Shown: positions 36,100 through 47,166 of the stretch, one piece after another
Numbering within the stretch: position 1 is the first letter of the stretch
Layout: each line of letters starts with the position of its first letter
Source of the DNA: Streptomyces sp. MUM 178J
Lineage (GTDB): Bacteria; Actinomycetota; Actinomycetes; Streptomycetales; Streptomycetaceae
Assembly (NCBI RefSeq): GCF_022414575.1
Contig: NZ_JADWYQ010000015.1
Span: 1-64,000, forward strand
Direction of reading: 5' to 3'
DNA length: 64,000 nt
Program-made: the position numbers and the translations under genes
Notes under the pieces: model-generated
Database searches by the model: none
Told to the model about the DNA's origin: nothing
Seen by the model: the letters and a program-made list of their open reading frames with translations, nothing else

Positions 36100-37118
36100 A
36101 CGGGGCTCCTGTCCCTCTCATGCTGCCGGTCGATGAGGCCGGACGGCGAGATGACCTGAAAACGGTGCCGGTATTCCTTCGGGGTGAGGCCCAGGATCCG
36201 TCCGAAGGAGCGGAAGAAGGTTTCGGGGGCGGCGAATCCGCAACGGCCAGCTATCTGACAGATCGTCAGGTCGGTGGTCTCCAGCAGTTCACGAGCGCGG
36301 GCGATACGCATCCGCTCGACGTACTGGCCGGGTGTCGTGCCCGTCTCGCGCCGGAAGACCCGGGCGAAGTTGCGCTGACTCATGGTGGCCTGCCGGGCGA
36401 TCTCGGCCACGGGCAGCGGGTTGTGCAGGTTGCCCAGAATCCACTCCTGCGCCGCCCTGATCGGCGGATGGTCGGCCAACTGGGCATCGAGGACCGCGCT
36501 GTACTGGGACTGCCCCCCGTGCCGCTTGAGGAACAGCACCAGAAACCGTGCCGTCTCCAGCGCGAGCGCCGCCCCGTGATCGGCCTCCACAAGAGCCAGC
36601 GCCATGTCGATGCCCGTCGACACGCCCGCGGAGGTCACGAACGGGCCGTCCCAGACGAAGATCGGCTCGGCATCCACCGTCACTGCCGGATAGCGGCACG
36701 CCATCGCTTCGCTGTACGCCCAGTGCGTGGTGGCGCGCCTGCCGGCGAGCAGGCCCGCCTCGGCCAGCAGAAAAGATCCGCCGCACACGGAGGCGATGCG
36801 GCGCGACCGGGCCGCCGCCCCGCCGATCCAGGAGATCAACTCCCGGTCCCGCAGTGCGTCGTGGAGACTCCAGCCGCCCGGCACGAGGAGTGTGTCGATC
36901 GGCCCCTGCCCCGCCTCCAGGGGCGCGGCTTCCACCACAACTCCTGAACTCGTGTGCACCAGCGGGGCGTCGGCGGAGACGAAGTCGACGCGGTAGGGGG
37001 CGCCCGACGGGCCGAGGAGCCGGTTGGCGGTATCGAACACTTCAATGGGCCCGGTGATGTCCAGGGCCATCGCGCCCGCGTACACCACCACAACAACACG
37101 TCGTTCGATCACGGTCAC
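36096..37118 (-). CDS. GlxA-family (DJ-1/AraC) transcriptional regulator
   Basis: A 340-residue regulator with an N-terminal DJ-1/PfpI-like domain (RVVVVVYAGAMALDITGPIEVFD; nucleophile-elbow-like SVCGGSFLLAEAG) and a C-terminal AraC-type double HTH (about 215-320: ATMSQRNFARVFRRETGTTP). A minus-strand promoter, TTGCAG (37143-37148) and TACAGA (37121-37126) spaced 16 nt, ends three nucleotides before GTG 37118, so translation probably begins without a leader at GTG 37118 or at GTG 37112. Its stop overlaps the ThDP gene start, so regulator and enzymes are one operon, probably autoregulated. Confidence 0.85.
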   Translation of the reverse strand: MTVIERRVVVVVYAGAMALDITGPIEVFDTANRLLGPSGAPYRVDFVSADAPLVHTSSGVVVEAAPLEAGQGPIDTLLVPGGWSLHDALRDRELISWIGGAAARSRRIASVCGGSFLLAEAGLLAGRRATTHWAYSEAMACRYPAVTVDAEPIFVWDGPFVTSAGVSTGIDMALALVEADHGAALALETARFLVLFLKRHGGQSQYSAVLDAQLADHPPIRAAQEWILGNLHNPLPVAEIARQATMSQRNFARVFRRETGTTPGQYVERMRIARARELLETTDLTICQIAGRCGFAAPETFFRSFGRILGLTPKEYRHRFQVISPSGLIDRQHERDRSPV

Positions 37119-37421
37119 AGTCTGTATTGCACGCCGAACTGGCTGCAATGACAGATTACTGACGTATCCGGCCAACAAGCAGCCGGCGGACCGGGCAGAG
37201 GGCTGCCGGCCAGGCAGTTCGGGCGCCTGAGCGGACGGGCCGGGTGAGGCAGCTCACAGTGCATCGGTGCAGTCGTGCAGCGGAGCGGCGCCATCGGGGT
37301 GGCGGCAGGCTGCTGTGAATTCGTGGGGTGTTTGAACGCAGCCGGGGTCGTCTGCGTAGGGGGTGGAAGGTCTTCACTTTGACCGTCATTCCCGGGCAGC
37401 ACGACGCGTAGGAGTATTCTC
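37119..37421. other. 303-bp divergent gap between the regulator and the DUF1996 gene
   Basis: It holds the minus-strand promoter described for the regulator (37121-37148). On the other side, TTGACC (37379-37384) and the TAGGAG ribosome site (37409-37414) belong to the DUF1996 gene. The middle, about 37160-37370, has no convincing ORF or repeat. Confidence 0.45.
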
Positions 37422-39773
37422 GTGAGACGCAACGCACGCAGACGCCCTACAGGCGCACGGCGCGCGACCTTCGCATCGGTCGCGCTGATCATGGGCGGAG
37501 GGGGGCTGGTAGCGGCGAACTTCTACGCTTCGGCGCACGAGTCCAACGACTCCGGGCAGAACCGGACGAAGTCTGCTGCCACCCAGATCGCGACCATCAA
37601 GTGCCCTGACATCGGGCAGCAGTTGGCGGACGTGCCGGACAAGGCGCGGGCCGGCGTCGACAGGGAGCTGGCGAACCTCGACAAGCAGGTCAACGAGGCC
37701 TATGCGAGGCTGACGTCCACGCGCAAGGCGCAGGCGGGTGACACGTCGTTCGTGCAGAACGCGATCCTCGGTCCGCTGAAGGACAAGCGGACGGCGGTGA
37801 TCGACAGGATACGGGTGGACATCGAGCGTCTCGGCGGTACCTTCGACGACTCGCTGAAGGAACTCGCGAACTGCACCGCGGTGGCCGCCGACCAGGTGCA
37901 GGCCGATGCCGGCCAGAACAACGGCGACCAGCAGCCCGGCGGTGAGCAGGGGCAGAACGACAACGGCGGGCAGCCGAACATCGGCGGTCAGGTCGGCAAC
38001 GGTCCGGTGGCGGACGACTTCGTCGACATCACCACGGTCCAGCCCAACGTCCAGCCGGCGCCGCGGGCCAACGGCAGTGCCTCGACCGGCACGTTCAGCG
38101 TCTCCTGCGGTGTAAACGAGAACAACAACTTCAACACCGACAACCTGATCGTGGCCCCCGGTGTGAACAACGGCGCGCGCCACACGCACGACTATGTGGG
38201 CAACCAGGATGTCAACGCCTTCTCCAAGGACCAGGACCTGGCCAACGCCGCCACCACCTGCTCGGAGAAGGGCGACAAGTCGGCCTACTACTGGCCGGTC
38301 CTGCGTCTGCAGGACGGCACCAAGGAGTTCGACGACAACAAGCTCGGCGGCGGTGCGGAGGGCAACGCGGGCAGGATCCTCAAGGCGAGGACGGCCGAGA
38401 TCACGTACGTGGGCAGCCCGACGAGCAAGGTCGTCGCGATGCCGAAGTTCCTGCGCATCATCACCGGTGACGCCAAGGCCTTCAGCAACGGCACGGCGAA
38501 TGCCAACGCGCACTGGAGCTGCACCGGCTTCGAGGACAAGGTCCAGCTCACGGACAAGTACCCGCTGTGTCCCCAAGGCAGCGGCGTGGTCCGCTCGTTC
38601 GCCTTCCAGAGCTGCTGGGACGGCCGGAACATCGACAGCGCCAACCACCGCTCGCACGTCGCCTTCGCCGACGCCGAGGGCAACTGCCAGAACGGCTTCA
38701 AGGCGATTCCGCAGCTGACGATGCGGCTGGTGTACGACGTTCCGACGCCGACCATCGAGAACGGCCAGGTGAAGAACCCGTTCGCGGTCGACGGGTTCCA
38801 GACCGAGTTGCACAAGGCGATCACCGACCACGACGACTTCATCAACGTCATGGACGGCAACCTGATGAACAAGGTGGTCGACTGCATCAACAGCGGTCGG
38901 CAGTGCGGCACCGGAGCCGCGGAACAGCCACAGGACGAGCCCACGGCGACCGTTGACGCGGGCGCCGGGTCCGGGAACGGCAAGGGCGGCATGAACCAGG
39001 ACACCTCCGGAAACATGAACCCGCCGCAGGCAACGCCCAGCACGCGGGCAGCCGAACCGGCGCGCGAGGGCTCGACCAGGGACCACAGCGCGGCGCCCGA
39101 GGTGGACAAGGCGTCCTCCCCGGCCGGAGAGGTGGACAAGGCGCCCTTGTCGGCCGAGCAGAAGGCAAGCACGCCCTTGTCGGCCGAGCAGAAGGACAAG
39201 GCGCCCTCCTCGACCGAGCACCAGGACAAGGACAAGGCACCCTCGTCGGCCGAGCAGAAGGACAAGGCGCCCTCCTCGACCGAGCACCAGGACAAGGACA
39301 AGGCACCCTCGTCGGCCGAGCAGAAGGACAAGGCGCCCTCCTCGACCGAGCACCAGGACAAGGACAAGGCACCCTCGTCGGCCGAGCAGAAGGACAAGGC
39401 GCCCTCCTCGACCGAGCACCAGGACAAGGACAAGGCACCCTCGTCGGCCGAGCAGAAGGACAAGGCGCCCTCGTCGACCGAACACCAGGACACGGCGCCC
39501 TCCTCGACCGACCAAGGGGAAGAGCCCACAGAGGCATTCCGGAACGGCTCGGACGACAGCCAGGTCACCGGTGCGGCCGACCCCGAAGCCTCGTCGGTCG
39601 CTTCGCCCGCCGGTGGGGGTGCTCCGTCCACGGAGCCGCAGACCGAAACGCAGACGGTCGCGGGTGACCTGGCCGAGACCGGCACGACCCTGTGGCCGGC
39701 CATGATCGGCGGGGCGCTCATGCTCGCCGGTGCGATGCTCCTCCTCGCCAAACGGCGGCGCCGCTCCGTGTGA
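37422..39773 (+). CDS. sortase-anchored DUF1996 surface protein with Lys/Pro/Ser repeats
   Basis: A 783-residue cell-surface protein. GTG 37422 follows TAGGAG. After a basic start comes an export helix (about 18-33, [19 protein letters not shown]). A Gln/Asn-rich linker ([10 protein letters not shown]) precedes the DUF1996 domain (about 228-470), with Cys-containing segments ([29 protein letters not shown]) and HTHDYVGNQ. The C-terminal 180 residues are low-complexity ([10 protein letters not shown] repeats) and act as a wall-spanning stalk. It ends with the sortase motif LAETG (750-754), a hydrophobic stretch and KRRRR, i.e. a class E type sorting signal. The role of DUF1996 is unknown; in fungi and actinobacteria it is secreted. 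Confidence 0.87.
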   Translation: MRRNARRRPTGARRATFASVALIMGGGGLVAANFYASAHESNDSGQNRTKSAATQIATIKCPDIGQQLADVPDKARAGVDRELANLDKQVNEAYARLTSTRKAQAGDTSFVQNAILGPLKDKRTAVIDRIRVDIERLGGTFDDSLKELANCTAVAADQVQADAGQNNGDQQPGGEQGQNDNGGQPNIGGQVGNGPVADDFVDITTVQPNVQPAPRANGSASTGTFSVSCGVNENNNFNTDNLIVAPGVNNGARHTHDYVGNQDVNAFSKDQDLANAATTCSEKGDKSAYYWPVLRLQDGTKEFDDNKLGGGAEGNAGRILKARTAEITYVGSPTSKVVAMPKFLRIITGDAKAFSNGTANANAHWSCTGFEDKVQLTDKYPLCPQGSGVVRSFAFQSCWDGRNIDSANHRSHVAFADAEGNCQNGFKAIPQLTMRLVYDVPTPTIENGQVKNPFAVDGFQTELHKAITDHDDFINVMDGNLMNKVVDCINSGRQCGTGAAEQPQDEPTATVDAGAGSGNGKGGMNQDTSGNMNPPQATPSTRAAEPAREGSTRDHSAAPEVDKASSPAGEVDKAPLSAEQKASTPLSAEQKDKAPSSTEHQDKDKAPSSAEQKDKAPSSTEHQDKDKAPSSAEQKDKAPSSTEHQDKDKAPSSAEQKDKAPSSTEHQDKDKAPSSAEQKDKAPSSTEHQDTAPSSTDQGEEPTEAFRNGSDDSQVTGAADPEASSVASPAGGGAPSTEPQTETQTVAGDLAETGTTLWPAMIGGALMLAGAMLLLAKRRRRSV
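39195..39491 (+). repeat. 66-bp coding tandem repeat (4 full copies plus half)
   Basis: Four copies at 39195, 39261, 39327 and 39393 and a 33-bp partial copy (39459-39491), the full copies essentially identical at nucleotide level. Each encodes 22 residues in two halves, [12 protein letters not shown] and [10 protein letters not shown]. Degenerate earlier units (LSAEQK) occur from about 39150. Nucleotide identity rather than mere amino-acid similarity implies recent expansion by recombination or slippage. Confidence 0.9.
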
Positions 39774-39800
39774 GGTGACGTCACCAGCAAGAGTTCACAA

Positions 39801-39843
39801 GTGAGACCGCCCGTACCTGCCCGGCAGGTACGGGCGGTCTCAC
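39801..39843. terminator. very strong bidirectional terminator (DUF1996/acnA)
   Basis: A 21-bp perfect stem between 39801-39821 (GTGAGACCGCCCGTACCTGCC) read in the first 20 bases and its complement 39823-39843; formal loop of one base, so the apical pairs open in practice. It lies between convergent genes. Confidence 0.85.
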
Positions 39844-39943
39844 TCACCGCCGAGCCGGCCGGCGCGGAGTCCGCCGGCCGGCTCCGGCCCGGCACCCGTC
39901 GGCCGTCAGTGCCGACCACCCAGGCCGCTCAGTTCACGTCAGG

Positions 39944-42688
<2,745 letters not shown>

Positions 42689-42727
42689 TCACCGCATCCT
42701 GCCGTCCGGGGGTCTTCACCCATCCGC

Positions 42728-42746
42728 TAAGGTGAGGCTAAGTTAG
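42728..42746. promoter_or_regulatory. candidate DmdR/IdeR iron box upstream of acnA
   Basis: TAAGGTGAGGCTAAGTTAG agrees at 14 of 19 positions with the consensus TTAGGTTAGGCTAACCTAA, counted by eye. It is nested in a wider inverted repeat CCGCTAAGG (42724-42732) / CCTTAGCGG (42752-42760). Located 70-88 nt before the acnA start. Confidence 0.5.
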
Positions 42747-42801
42747 GTAACCCTTAGCGGACTCTTCCGACGGTAGGTGGTGCGGCACGCCTTCGGTAGA
42801 T

Positions 42802-42817
42802 ATCTCGATGTCGAGAT
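42802..42817. promoter_or_regulatory. palindromic operator ATCTCGATGTCGAGAT upstream of acnA
   Basis: A perfect 8+8 palindrome with a 2-nt centre when one base on each side is included (TATCTCGA-TG-TCGAGATA, 42801-42818). It is 144 nt upstream of the acnA start. The size and sequence resemble MarR-family sites; MarR-type TamR is reported to control aconitase in S. coelicolor. The same ATCTC-N6-GAGAT frame recurs before HTH-murA. Confidence 0.6.
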
Positions 42818-42818
42818 A

Positions 42819-43189
42819 ACTCTAGTACATGACCGCCGTCCGGTCATGCCCGGGCACACCCGCGCCCTGTTGCGGCGCCGACTCGATCGCAATCGCACGG
42901 GAGCACGCGTACGGCTCTCGCCGCGAGGGCGCCGCCGCTGACGCACGACTTCCAGTCCTGGCCGCTGCTCGCCGCAGCGGGGGCGGCAGAGAGCACAGGA
43001 CTTCTGACGGGAGTGGCGACCGTCTCGGGCGTGTCGTTCATGGGCGGTTCCGCACCTTCCGCCCGATACGGACACCGACGGCGGAGCGAGCTGAATCCGC
43101 TCGCCCCCGCAGCCGGCCGTCGGCTGAACGGGACCCGTACGGCGGCGCTCTCGTTGCCGCCCGGGCGACGGGAACCGAGCATCAAAGGC
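42819..43189. other. gap before the VOC gene, no supported gene
   Basis: 371 nt of GC-rich sequence. Frames are open by base composition only; none has a ribosome site with plausible codon pattern. Short A/T-richer sequence just after the operator (ACTCTAGTACATG) may be the promoter reading right. Confidence 0.4.
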
Positions 43190-43546
43190 ATGTTCAACGG
43201 CGCGCATGTGATCCTCTACACGCACGACGCCGAAGCCGACCGGGCGTTCATCAGGGACAAACTGGGCTTCGCGCATGTCGAGGCCGGTCACGGCTGGCTG
43301 ATTTTCAAACTGCCGCCCGCGGAGCTCGCCGTACACCCGACCGGCGACGCTCCGCATCATGAGCTGTTTCTCATGTGCGACGACCTGGAGCACACACTCG
43401 CCCGGCTGGCCGAGCACGACGTCGAGGTCTCCCAGTCGCCAACGGACCGCGGCTGGGGCCTTCTCGCGGCGGTCCGCCTGCCCAGCGGAGCCGAACTCCC
43501 GCTGTATGAGCCGCATCACCCGGTAGCCCATGGGCTGTCACCCTGA
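43190..43546 (+). CDS. VOC (glyoxalase/bleomycin-resistance fold) protein
   Basis: A 118-residue single-domain vicinal-oxygen-chelate protein: GAHVILYTHDAEADRAFIRDKLGF at the start, HHELFLMCDDLEHTLARLAEHDVEV in the middle and PSGAELPLYEPHHP at the end. The His and Glu of the metal-binding pattern (HVILY, HELFL, LYEPHH) are partly present. The ribosome site is weak (AAAGG). It could be a small-molecule binding or resistance protein; substrate unknown. It is just upstream of the HTH-murA promoter, same strand, with the second palindrome between them. Confidence 0.75.
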   Translation: MFNGAHVILYTHDAEADRAFIRDKLGFAHVEAGHGWLIFKLPPAELAVHPTGDAPHHELFLMCDDLEHTLARLAEHDVEVSQSPTDRGWGLLAAVRLPSGAELPLYEPHHPVAHGLSP

Positions 43547-43568
43547 TGGCCTACCCCCGCGCGATCAC

Positions 43569-43584
43569 ATCTCATATCTGAGAT
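43569..43584. promoter_or_regulatory. palindromic operator ATCTCATATCTGAGAT before HTH-murA
   Basis: Arms ATCTCA and TGAGAT around a TATC centre. The ATCTC-N6-GAGAT frame is the same as at 42802-42817. It ends 11 nt before the ATG, overlapping the expected start of transcription, so a bound protein would block initiation. Confidence 0.6.
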
Positions 43585-43595
43585 AGCCTGCCGCC

Positions 43596-45125
43596 ATGGC
43601 AGATGACTACCTCGTACGCATCGGCAAGCTCATCCGTGACGCCCGTCAGCATCGAGGCTGGACACAGACGCAGCTCGCCGAAGCGCTCGGCACCAGCCAG
43701 AGCGCCGTCAACCGCATCGAGCGCGGCAATCAGAACATCAGCCTTGAGATGATCGCCCGAATCGGTGAGGCGCTGGACAGCGAGATCGTTTCGCTCGGCT
43801 ATGCCGGCCCCATGCATCTGCGCGTCGTCGGCGGACGCCGGCTCTCCGGCTCGATCGACGTCAAGACGAGCAAGAACGCCTGTGTCGCGCTGCTCTGCGG
43901 CTCGCTGCTGAACAAGGGACGCACCGTGCTGCGCCGCGTCGCCCGCATCGAGGAGGTCTACCGGCTGCTGGAGGTGCTCAACTCCATCGGGGTGCGCACA
44001 CGCTGGATCAACGACGGCGTGGACCTGGAGATCGTGCCGCCGGCCGACCTCGACCTGGACGCGATGGACGCGGACGCGGCCCGCCGCACCCGGTCGATCA
44101 TCATGTTCCTCGGCCCGCTGCTGCACCGCACGGACGCCTTCCGGCTGCCGTACGCGGGCGGCTGCGATCTGGGCACCCGCACCATCGAGCCGCATATGAT
44201 CGCGCTGCGCCGCTTCGGGCTCGACATCACCGCGACCGAGGGTCTCTACCACGCCCAGGTGGACCGCTCGGTCACCCCCGGCCGCCCGATCGTGCTGACC
44301 GAACGCGGCGACACGGTGACCGAGAACGCGCTGCTGGCGGCCGCCCGCTACGACGGCGTCACCGTCATCCGCAACGCCTCCTCCAACTACATGGTCCAGG
44401 ACCTGTGCTTCTTCCTGAAGGCGCTGGGAGTGGAGGTAGAGGGCGTCGGCACCACCACGCTCACCGTGCACGGTGTGCCCAACATCGACGCGGACGTGGA
44501 CTACTCCCCCTCCGAGGACCCGGTCGAGGCGATGAGCCTGCTGGCCGCCGCGGTGGTCACCGAATCCGAGCTGACGATCCGTCGTGTTCCCATCGAGTTC
44601 CTCGAGATCGAGCTCGCGGTGCTGGAGGAGATGGGCCTTGACCACGACCGCTCCGCCGAATACCCCGCGGACAACGGCCACACCCGTCTGGCAGACCTGA
44701 CCGTGCGCCCCTCCAAGCTGGAGGCGCCGATCGACAAGATCCACCCCATGCCCTTCCCGGGCCTCAACATCGACAATGTGCCCTTCTTCGCGGCCATCGC
44801 GGCCGCAGCCCAGGGTCAGAGCCTCATCCACGACTGGGTCTACGACAACCGCGCCATCTACCTCACCGACCTCAACCGCCTCGGCGGCCGTCTCCAACTC
44901 CTCGACCCCCACCGCGTCCTGGTCGAAGGCCCCACCCGCTGGCGCGCCGCCGAGATGATGTGCCCGCCGGCCCTGCGCCCGGCGGTGGTCGTCCTGCTCG
45001 CGATGATGGCGGCCGAAGGCACCTCCGTCCTGCGGAACGTCTATGTCATCAACCGCGGGTACGAGGAGTTGGCGGAGCGGCTCAACTCGGTGGGCGCGCA
45101 GATCGAGATCTTCCGGGACATCTGA
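43596..45125 (+). CDS. murA: HTH-MurA fusion: XRE-type DNA-binding domain plus UDP-GlcNAc enolpyruvyltransferase
   Basis: A 509-residue protein. Residues about 8-60 are a canonical Cro/C1-type HTH (IRDARQHRGWTQTQLAEALGTSQSAVNRIERG). From about 70 to the end it is MurA (EPSP-synthase fold), transferring enolpyruvate from PEP to UDP-GlcNAc in peptidoglycan synthesis: GSIDVKTSKNACVALLCG (Lys-Asn pair), the fosfomycin-site Cys190 (YAGGCDLG), PHPMPFPG-like IHPMPFPGLNIDN and the final YEELAERLNSVGA. All catalytic residues appear intact. No ribosome site is visible upstream, suggesting a leaderless transcript. Known as the second, non-essential-looking MurA of streptomycetes; the fused HTH may allow autoregulation. 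Confidence 0.9.
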   Translation: MADDYLVRIGKLIRDARQHRGWTQTQLAEALGTSQSAVNRIERGNQNISLEMIARIGEALDSEIVSLGYAGPMHLRVVGGRRLSGSIDVKTSKNACVALLCGSLLNKGRTVLRRVARIEEVYRLLEVLNSIGVRTRWINDGVDLEIVPPADLDLDAMDADAARRTRSIIMFLGPLLHRTDAFRLPYAGGCDLGTRTIEPHMIALRRFGLDITATEGLYHAQVDRSVTPGRPIVLTERGDTVTENALLAAARYDGVTVIRNASSNYMVQDLCFFLKALGVEVEGVGTTTLTVHGVPNIDADVDYSPSEDPVEAMSLLAAAVVTESELTIRRVPIEFLEIELAVLEEMGLDHDRSAEYPADNGHTRLADLTVRPSKLEAPIDKIHPMPFPGLNIDNVPFFAAIAAAAQGQSLIHDWVYDNRAIYLTDLNRLGGRLQLLDPHRVLVEGPTRWRAAEMMCPPALRPAVVVLLAMMAAEGTSVLRNVYVINRGYEELAERLNSVGAQIEIFRDI

Positions 45126-45132
45126 TCGGAGC

Positions 45133-45168
45133 GATGTCGTGCCCCTTGGAGGCAAGGGGCACGACATC
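45133..45168 (+). terminator. strong terminator after HTH-murA
   Basis: A 16-bp stem GATGTCGTGCCCCTTG (45133-45148) / CAAGGGGCACGACATC (45153-45168), loop GAGG, 7 nt after the stop. Confidence 0.85.
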
Positions 45169-45834
45169 ACAACATGCCAGCTGACCTGCGGATACCCACC
45201 TTCACGACCCTCCATTGATCACCGTTGTTTTTCAGCGCCTTGTGCAACACACGTGCAAGATGATCTTGAATCGTTGACGACACGTCAGAGATATCTGAGC
45301 ATCCGTCATCCTTCACGGAGAGTCATCGTCGGAGTGACCTCGCAACGTCCGAGGAGCGGCGGTGACGGTGGCGTCCCACGTCCCCGTCGACAACCCGCAA
45401 GTACGGTTCGTGTCGATGCATTCGCCGCCCACGAAGTATCGGGCCATGTTCGATCCGCACCTACATGCGTTGGCCGCGGCGATCCGTGCGGCTCGGCCGG
45501 ACGTCGGTGCAGCCGTCCCGGCGTGATGGGGCGAGTAGACATTCATCCAGCGTCGCGATGTCCCGTCTCGAGCGCTTTGCCACTACGGGCCTTGCTGGCG
45601 AACAATCTGGCTACTGGCGGCGCTGCCCCGTGGCGGTGCCCGCAGCGACACACGGCGCCCCGCATGCACGAGTAGGAACGAGCTGGTTTGCCGGGCCAGG
45701 AGTTGCGCAGTGCCTCCCAGGCCCGGTTACTGGAGCGGCCCACGGTGAGCGGCTCATCTGGATCAAATTGTTGGCGGGGCCTGCAGCCCTCCCCTTCTCG
45801 GTCCTCCTGAGGCTCCCCACGCCGGAAGTCGGCC
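45169..45834. other. 666-bp boundary region between core and island
   Basis: Left of this stretch gene order is core, right of it accessory. No tRNA gene, integrase or attachment repeat is recognisable. Two short palindromes occur, CAAGATGATCTTG (45256-45268) and TCAGAGATATCTGA (45285-45298), followed by a possible small ORF (listed separately). From 45540 to 45834 codon patterns are poor in all frames. Confidence 0.45.
45362..45526 (+). CDS. possible small protein, 54 residues
   Basis: GTG 45362 is preceded by GAGGAG (45351-45356) at 5-nt spacing and opens a 54-codon frame with GC-biased third positions (VTVASHVPVDNPQVRFVS, then SPPTKYRAMFDPHLHALAAA) ending at TGA 45524-45526. The two palindromes 65-105 nt upstream could be its control sites. 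I recognise no family. It may equally be a fragment of a larger decayed gene. Confidence 0.35.
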   Translation: MTVASHVPVDNPQVRFVSMHSPPTKYRAMFDPHLHALAAAIRAARPDVGAAVPA

Positions 45835-47166
45835 TCACGGTGTCCAGAGGGGGGCCGGACGAGGGTCCGGAGGAGCTGACAACAGGGATGACACACCCCC
45901 GGGGACGCCGAGCTTCGCCAGAGCCCAGTTGAGCGAGGCTGACTCGGCATCGCACATGCGGGCGATCAGGCTCGTCTGCTCGGGCAAGAGGATCCTCCGG
46001 GGGATCACGATGGTCTCGCGGACCCTGTCGAGAGGCAATCCGCGCTGAAAGCCCTGTCCGGCGCGACGGGGCGCGTCCTCGTCCGGCGGGAGGGGCAGGC
46101 GTCGGTGGGCTGCGTTCGAGACGACGATTCCAGCGACATGGGTGTACTCCTTCAGAACGGGTCCAAGCAGGTCCGCGAGCGCGTCGGTCTTCGCAGCGAG
46201 CGTCATGTCGGCGAAGGGCGTAGGGAAGTGGAAGAGGCCGCTGTGGTCCTCCACCCAGATCCACGCGGTGCCGGCTCCCTCCGTCTTGGCACCCTTACCC
46301 CGCACCTTGCCCAGGAGTCGCTTGCCCTGGTCGCTTTCCACCGCGTCCCCGGCCAGGCTGGTGCCGAGAGGAGCCTTCCCAGGGCGGACGGTCAGCCGTC
46401 GCCCTGAACTGGTCACGACGTCACCTGCGGTTCCCGAGGCCATGCACTCGTCGGCAGCTTCTTCGGTGCGCTTCTTCCACGCCTCGAAGTCGTTGCCGTT
46501 CAGGAGTTCGGGGAGATCACCTTCCCAGTAGATCTCACGCCCCCTATCCAGGGTGAAAAGGTGGATGCGGCAACTCTCGCGGAACCTCTCGTAGTCCTGG
46601 AGCCTCTGATCCTCTGCGAAGGTGACGACCTCGATGAAGAGCGGTCCAATCCGGATGTCGCCGGGGCCCCCGCTGGCCTTCGCTGGCTCCAGCTCGACCG
46701 GGAGTCCGCGGGCCGCGCCCATGAGCGCAAGGCGGGCCTGTGTCTGGGTGTGCAGGAATCGGGACAGGGTGACGTCACGGCGGGCGTCCCGGCGAATGGA
46801 GGCAAAGCCAGGTACCTCGGCATTCTCCAAGTAGGCGTACGCAGCCCACCACCGGACCGCCTCAACCCACGCCCCCTTGTCGGCGCCGTTGAAGAACTGA
46901 AGCACTGGGGAGGAGCGGCCCAGTCCGACGAAAGTGTCTCTGGCCCGGCTTGCCGCGGGCGAGGGGGTCACGGCCTTCGGCAGCCAGCGGCTGTCGAAGA
47001 ACGACGTCAGGCCGGCCACCGCCCGGGCAGTAACCTCGTGTCCGGCCGCGGAGAGATAGTCGGCCCCCTCCGGGTGGCCGAACCACGCCTCCCAGTCGAT
47101 CTCCCGGTCGCCCCGATCGATCGCCCGCCATATCTCTTTGTCGCGAGGGTGCATGTCCTCCAGCAT
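45835..47166 (-). CDS. uncharacterised island protein (443 residues)
   Basis: I do not recognise a family. The N-terminal 150 residues are rich in Trp/Arg/Asp and probably helical (EIWRAIDRGDREIDWEAWFG; AWVEAVRWWAAYAYLENAE). Residues 166-185 (GGPGDIRIGPLFIEVVTF) resemble the D...E-x-(K) strand pair of PD-(D/E)XK nucleases, with Asp170 and Glu179, but the expected Lys is Val, so catalysis is doubtful. A basic linker (GKRLLGKVRGKGAKT) follows. No signal peptide or membrane helix. It is the last gene of the minus-strand island operon, 265 nt after the kinase. The start is uncertain: the same frame continues upstream without a stop for about 30 codons but without a start codon. Confidence 0.6.
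   Translation of the reverse strand: MLEDMHPRDKEIWRAIDRGDREIDWEAWFGHPEGADYLSAAGHEVTARAVAGLTSFFDSRWLPKAVTPSPAASRARDTFVGLGRSSPVLQFFNGADKGAWVEAVRWWAAYAYLENAEVPGFASIRRDARRDVTLSRFLHTQTQARLALMGAARGLPVELEPAKASGGPGDIRIGPLFIEVVTFAEDQRLQDYERFRESCRIHLFTLDRGREIYWEGDLPELLNGNDFEAWKKRTEEAADECMASGTAGDVVTSSGRRLTVRPGKAPLGTSLAGDAVESDQGKRLLGKVRGKGAKTEGAGTAWIWVEDHSGLFHFPTPFADMTLAAKTDALADLLGPVLKEYTHVAGIVVSNAAHRRLPLPPDEDAPRRAGQGFQRGLPLDRVRETIVIPRRILLPEQTSLIARMCDAESASLNWALAKLGVPGGVSSLLSAPPDPRPAPLWTP

Noticed and set aside
39150..39491. CRISPR-like array of direct repeats
   Set aside because: The 66-bp repeats are contiguous without spacers and keep the reading frame of the DUF1996 protein stalk.
45139..45834. tRNA or attachment site at the island's left boundary
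   Set aside because: No cloverleaf, CCA end or long direct repeat could be found; the integration site, if any, is not visible from sequence alone.
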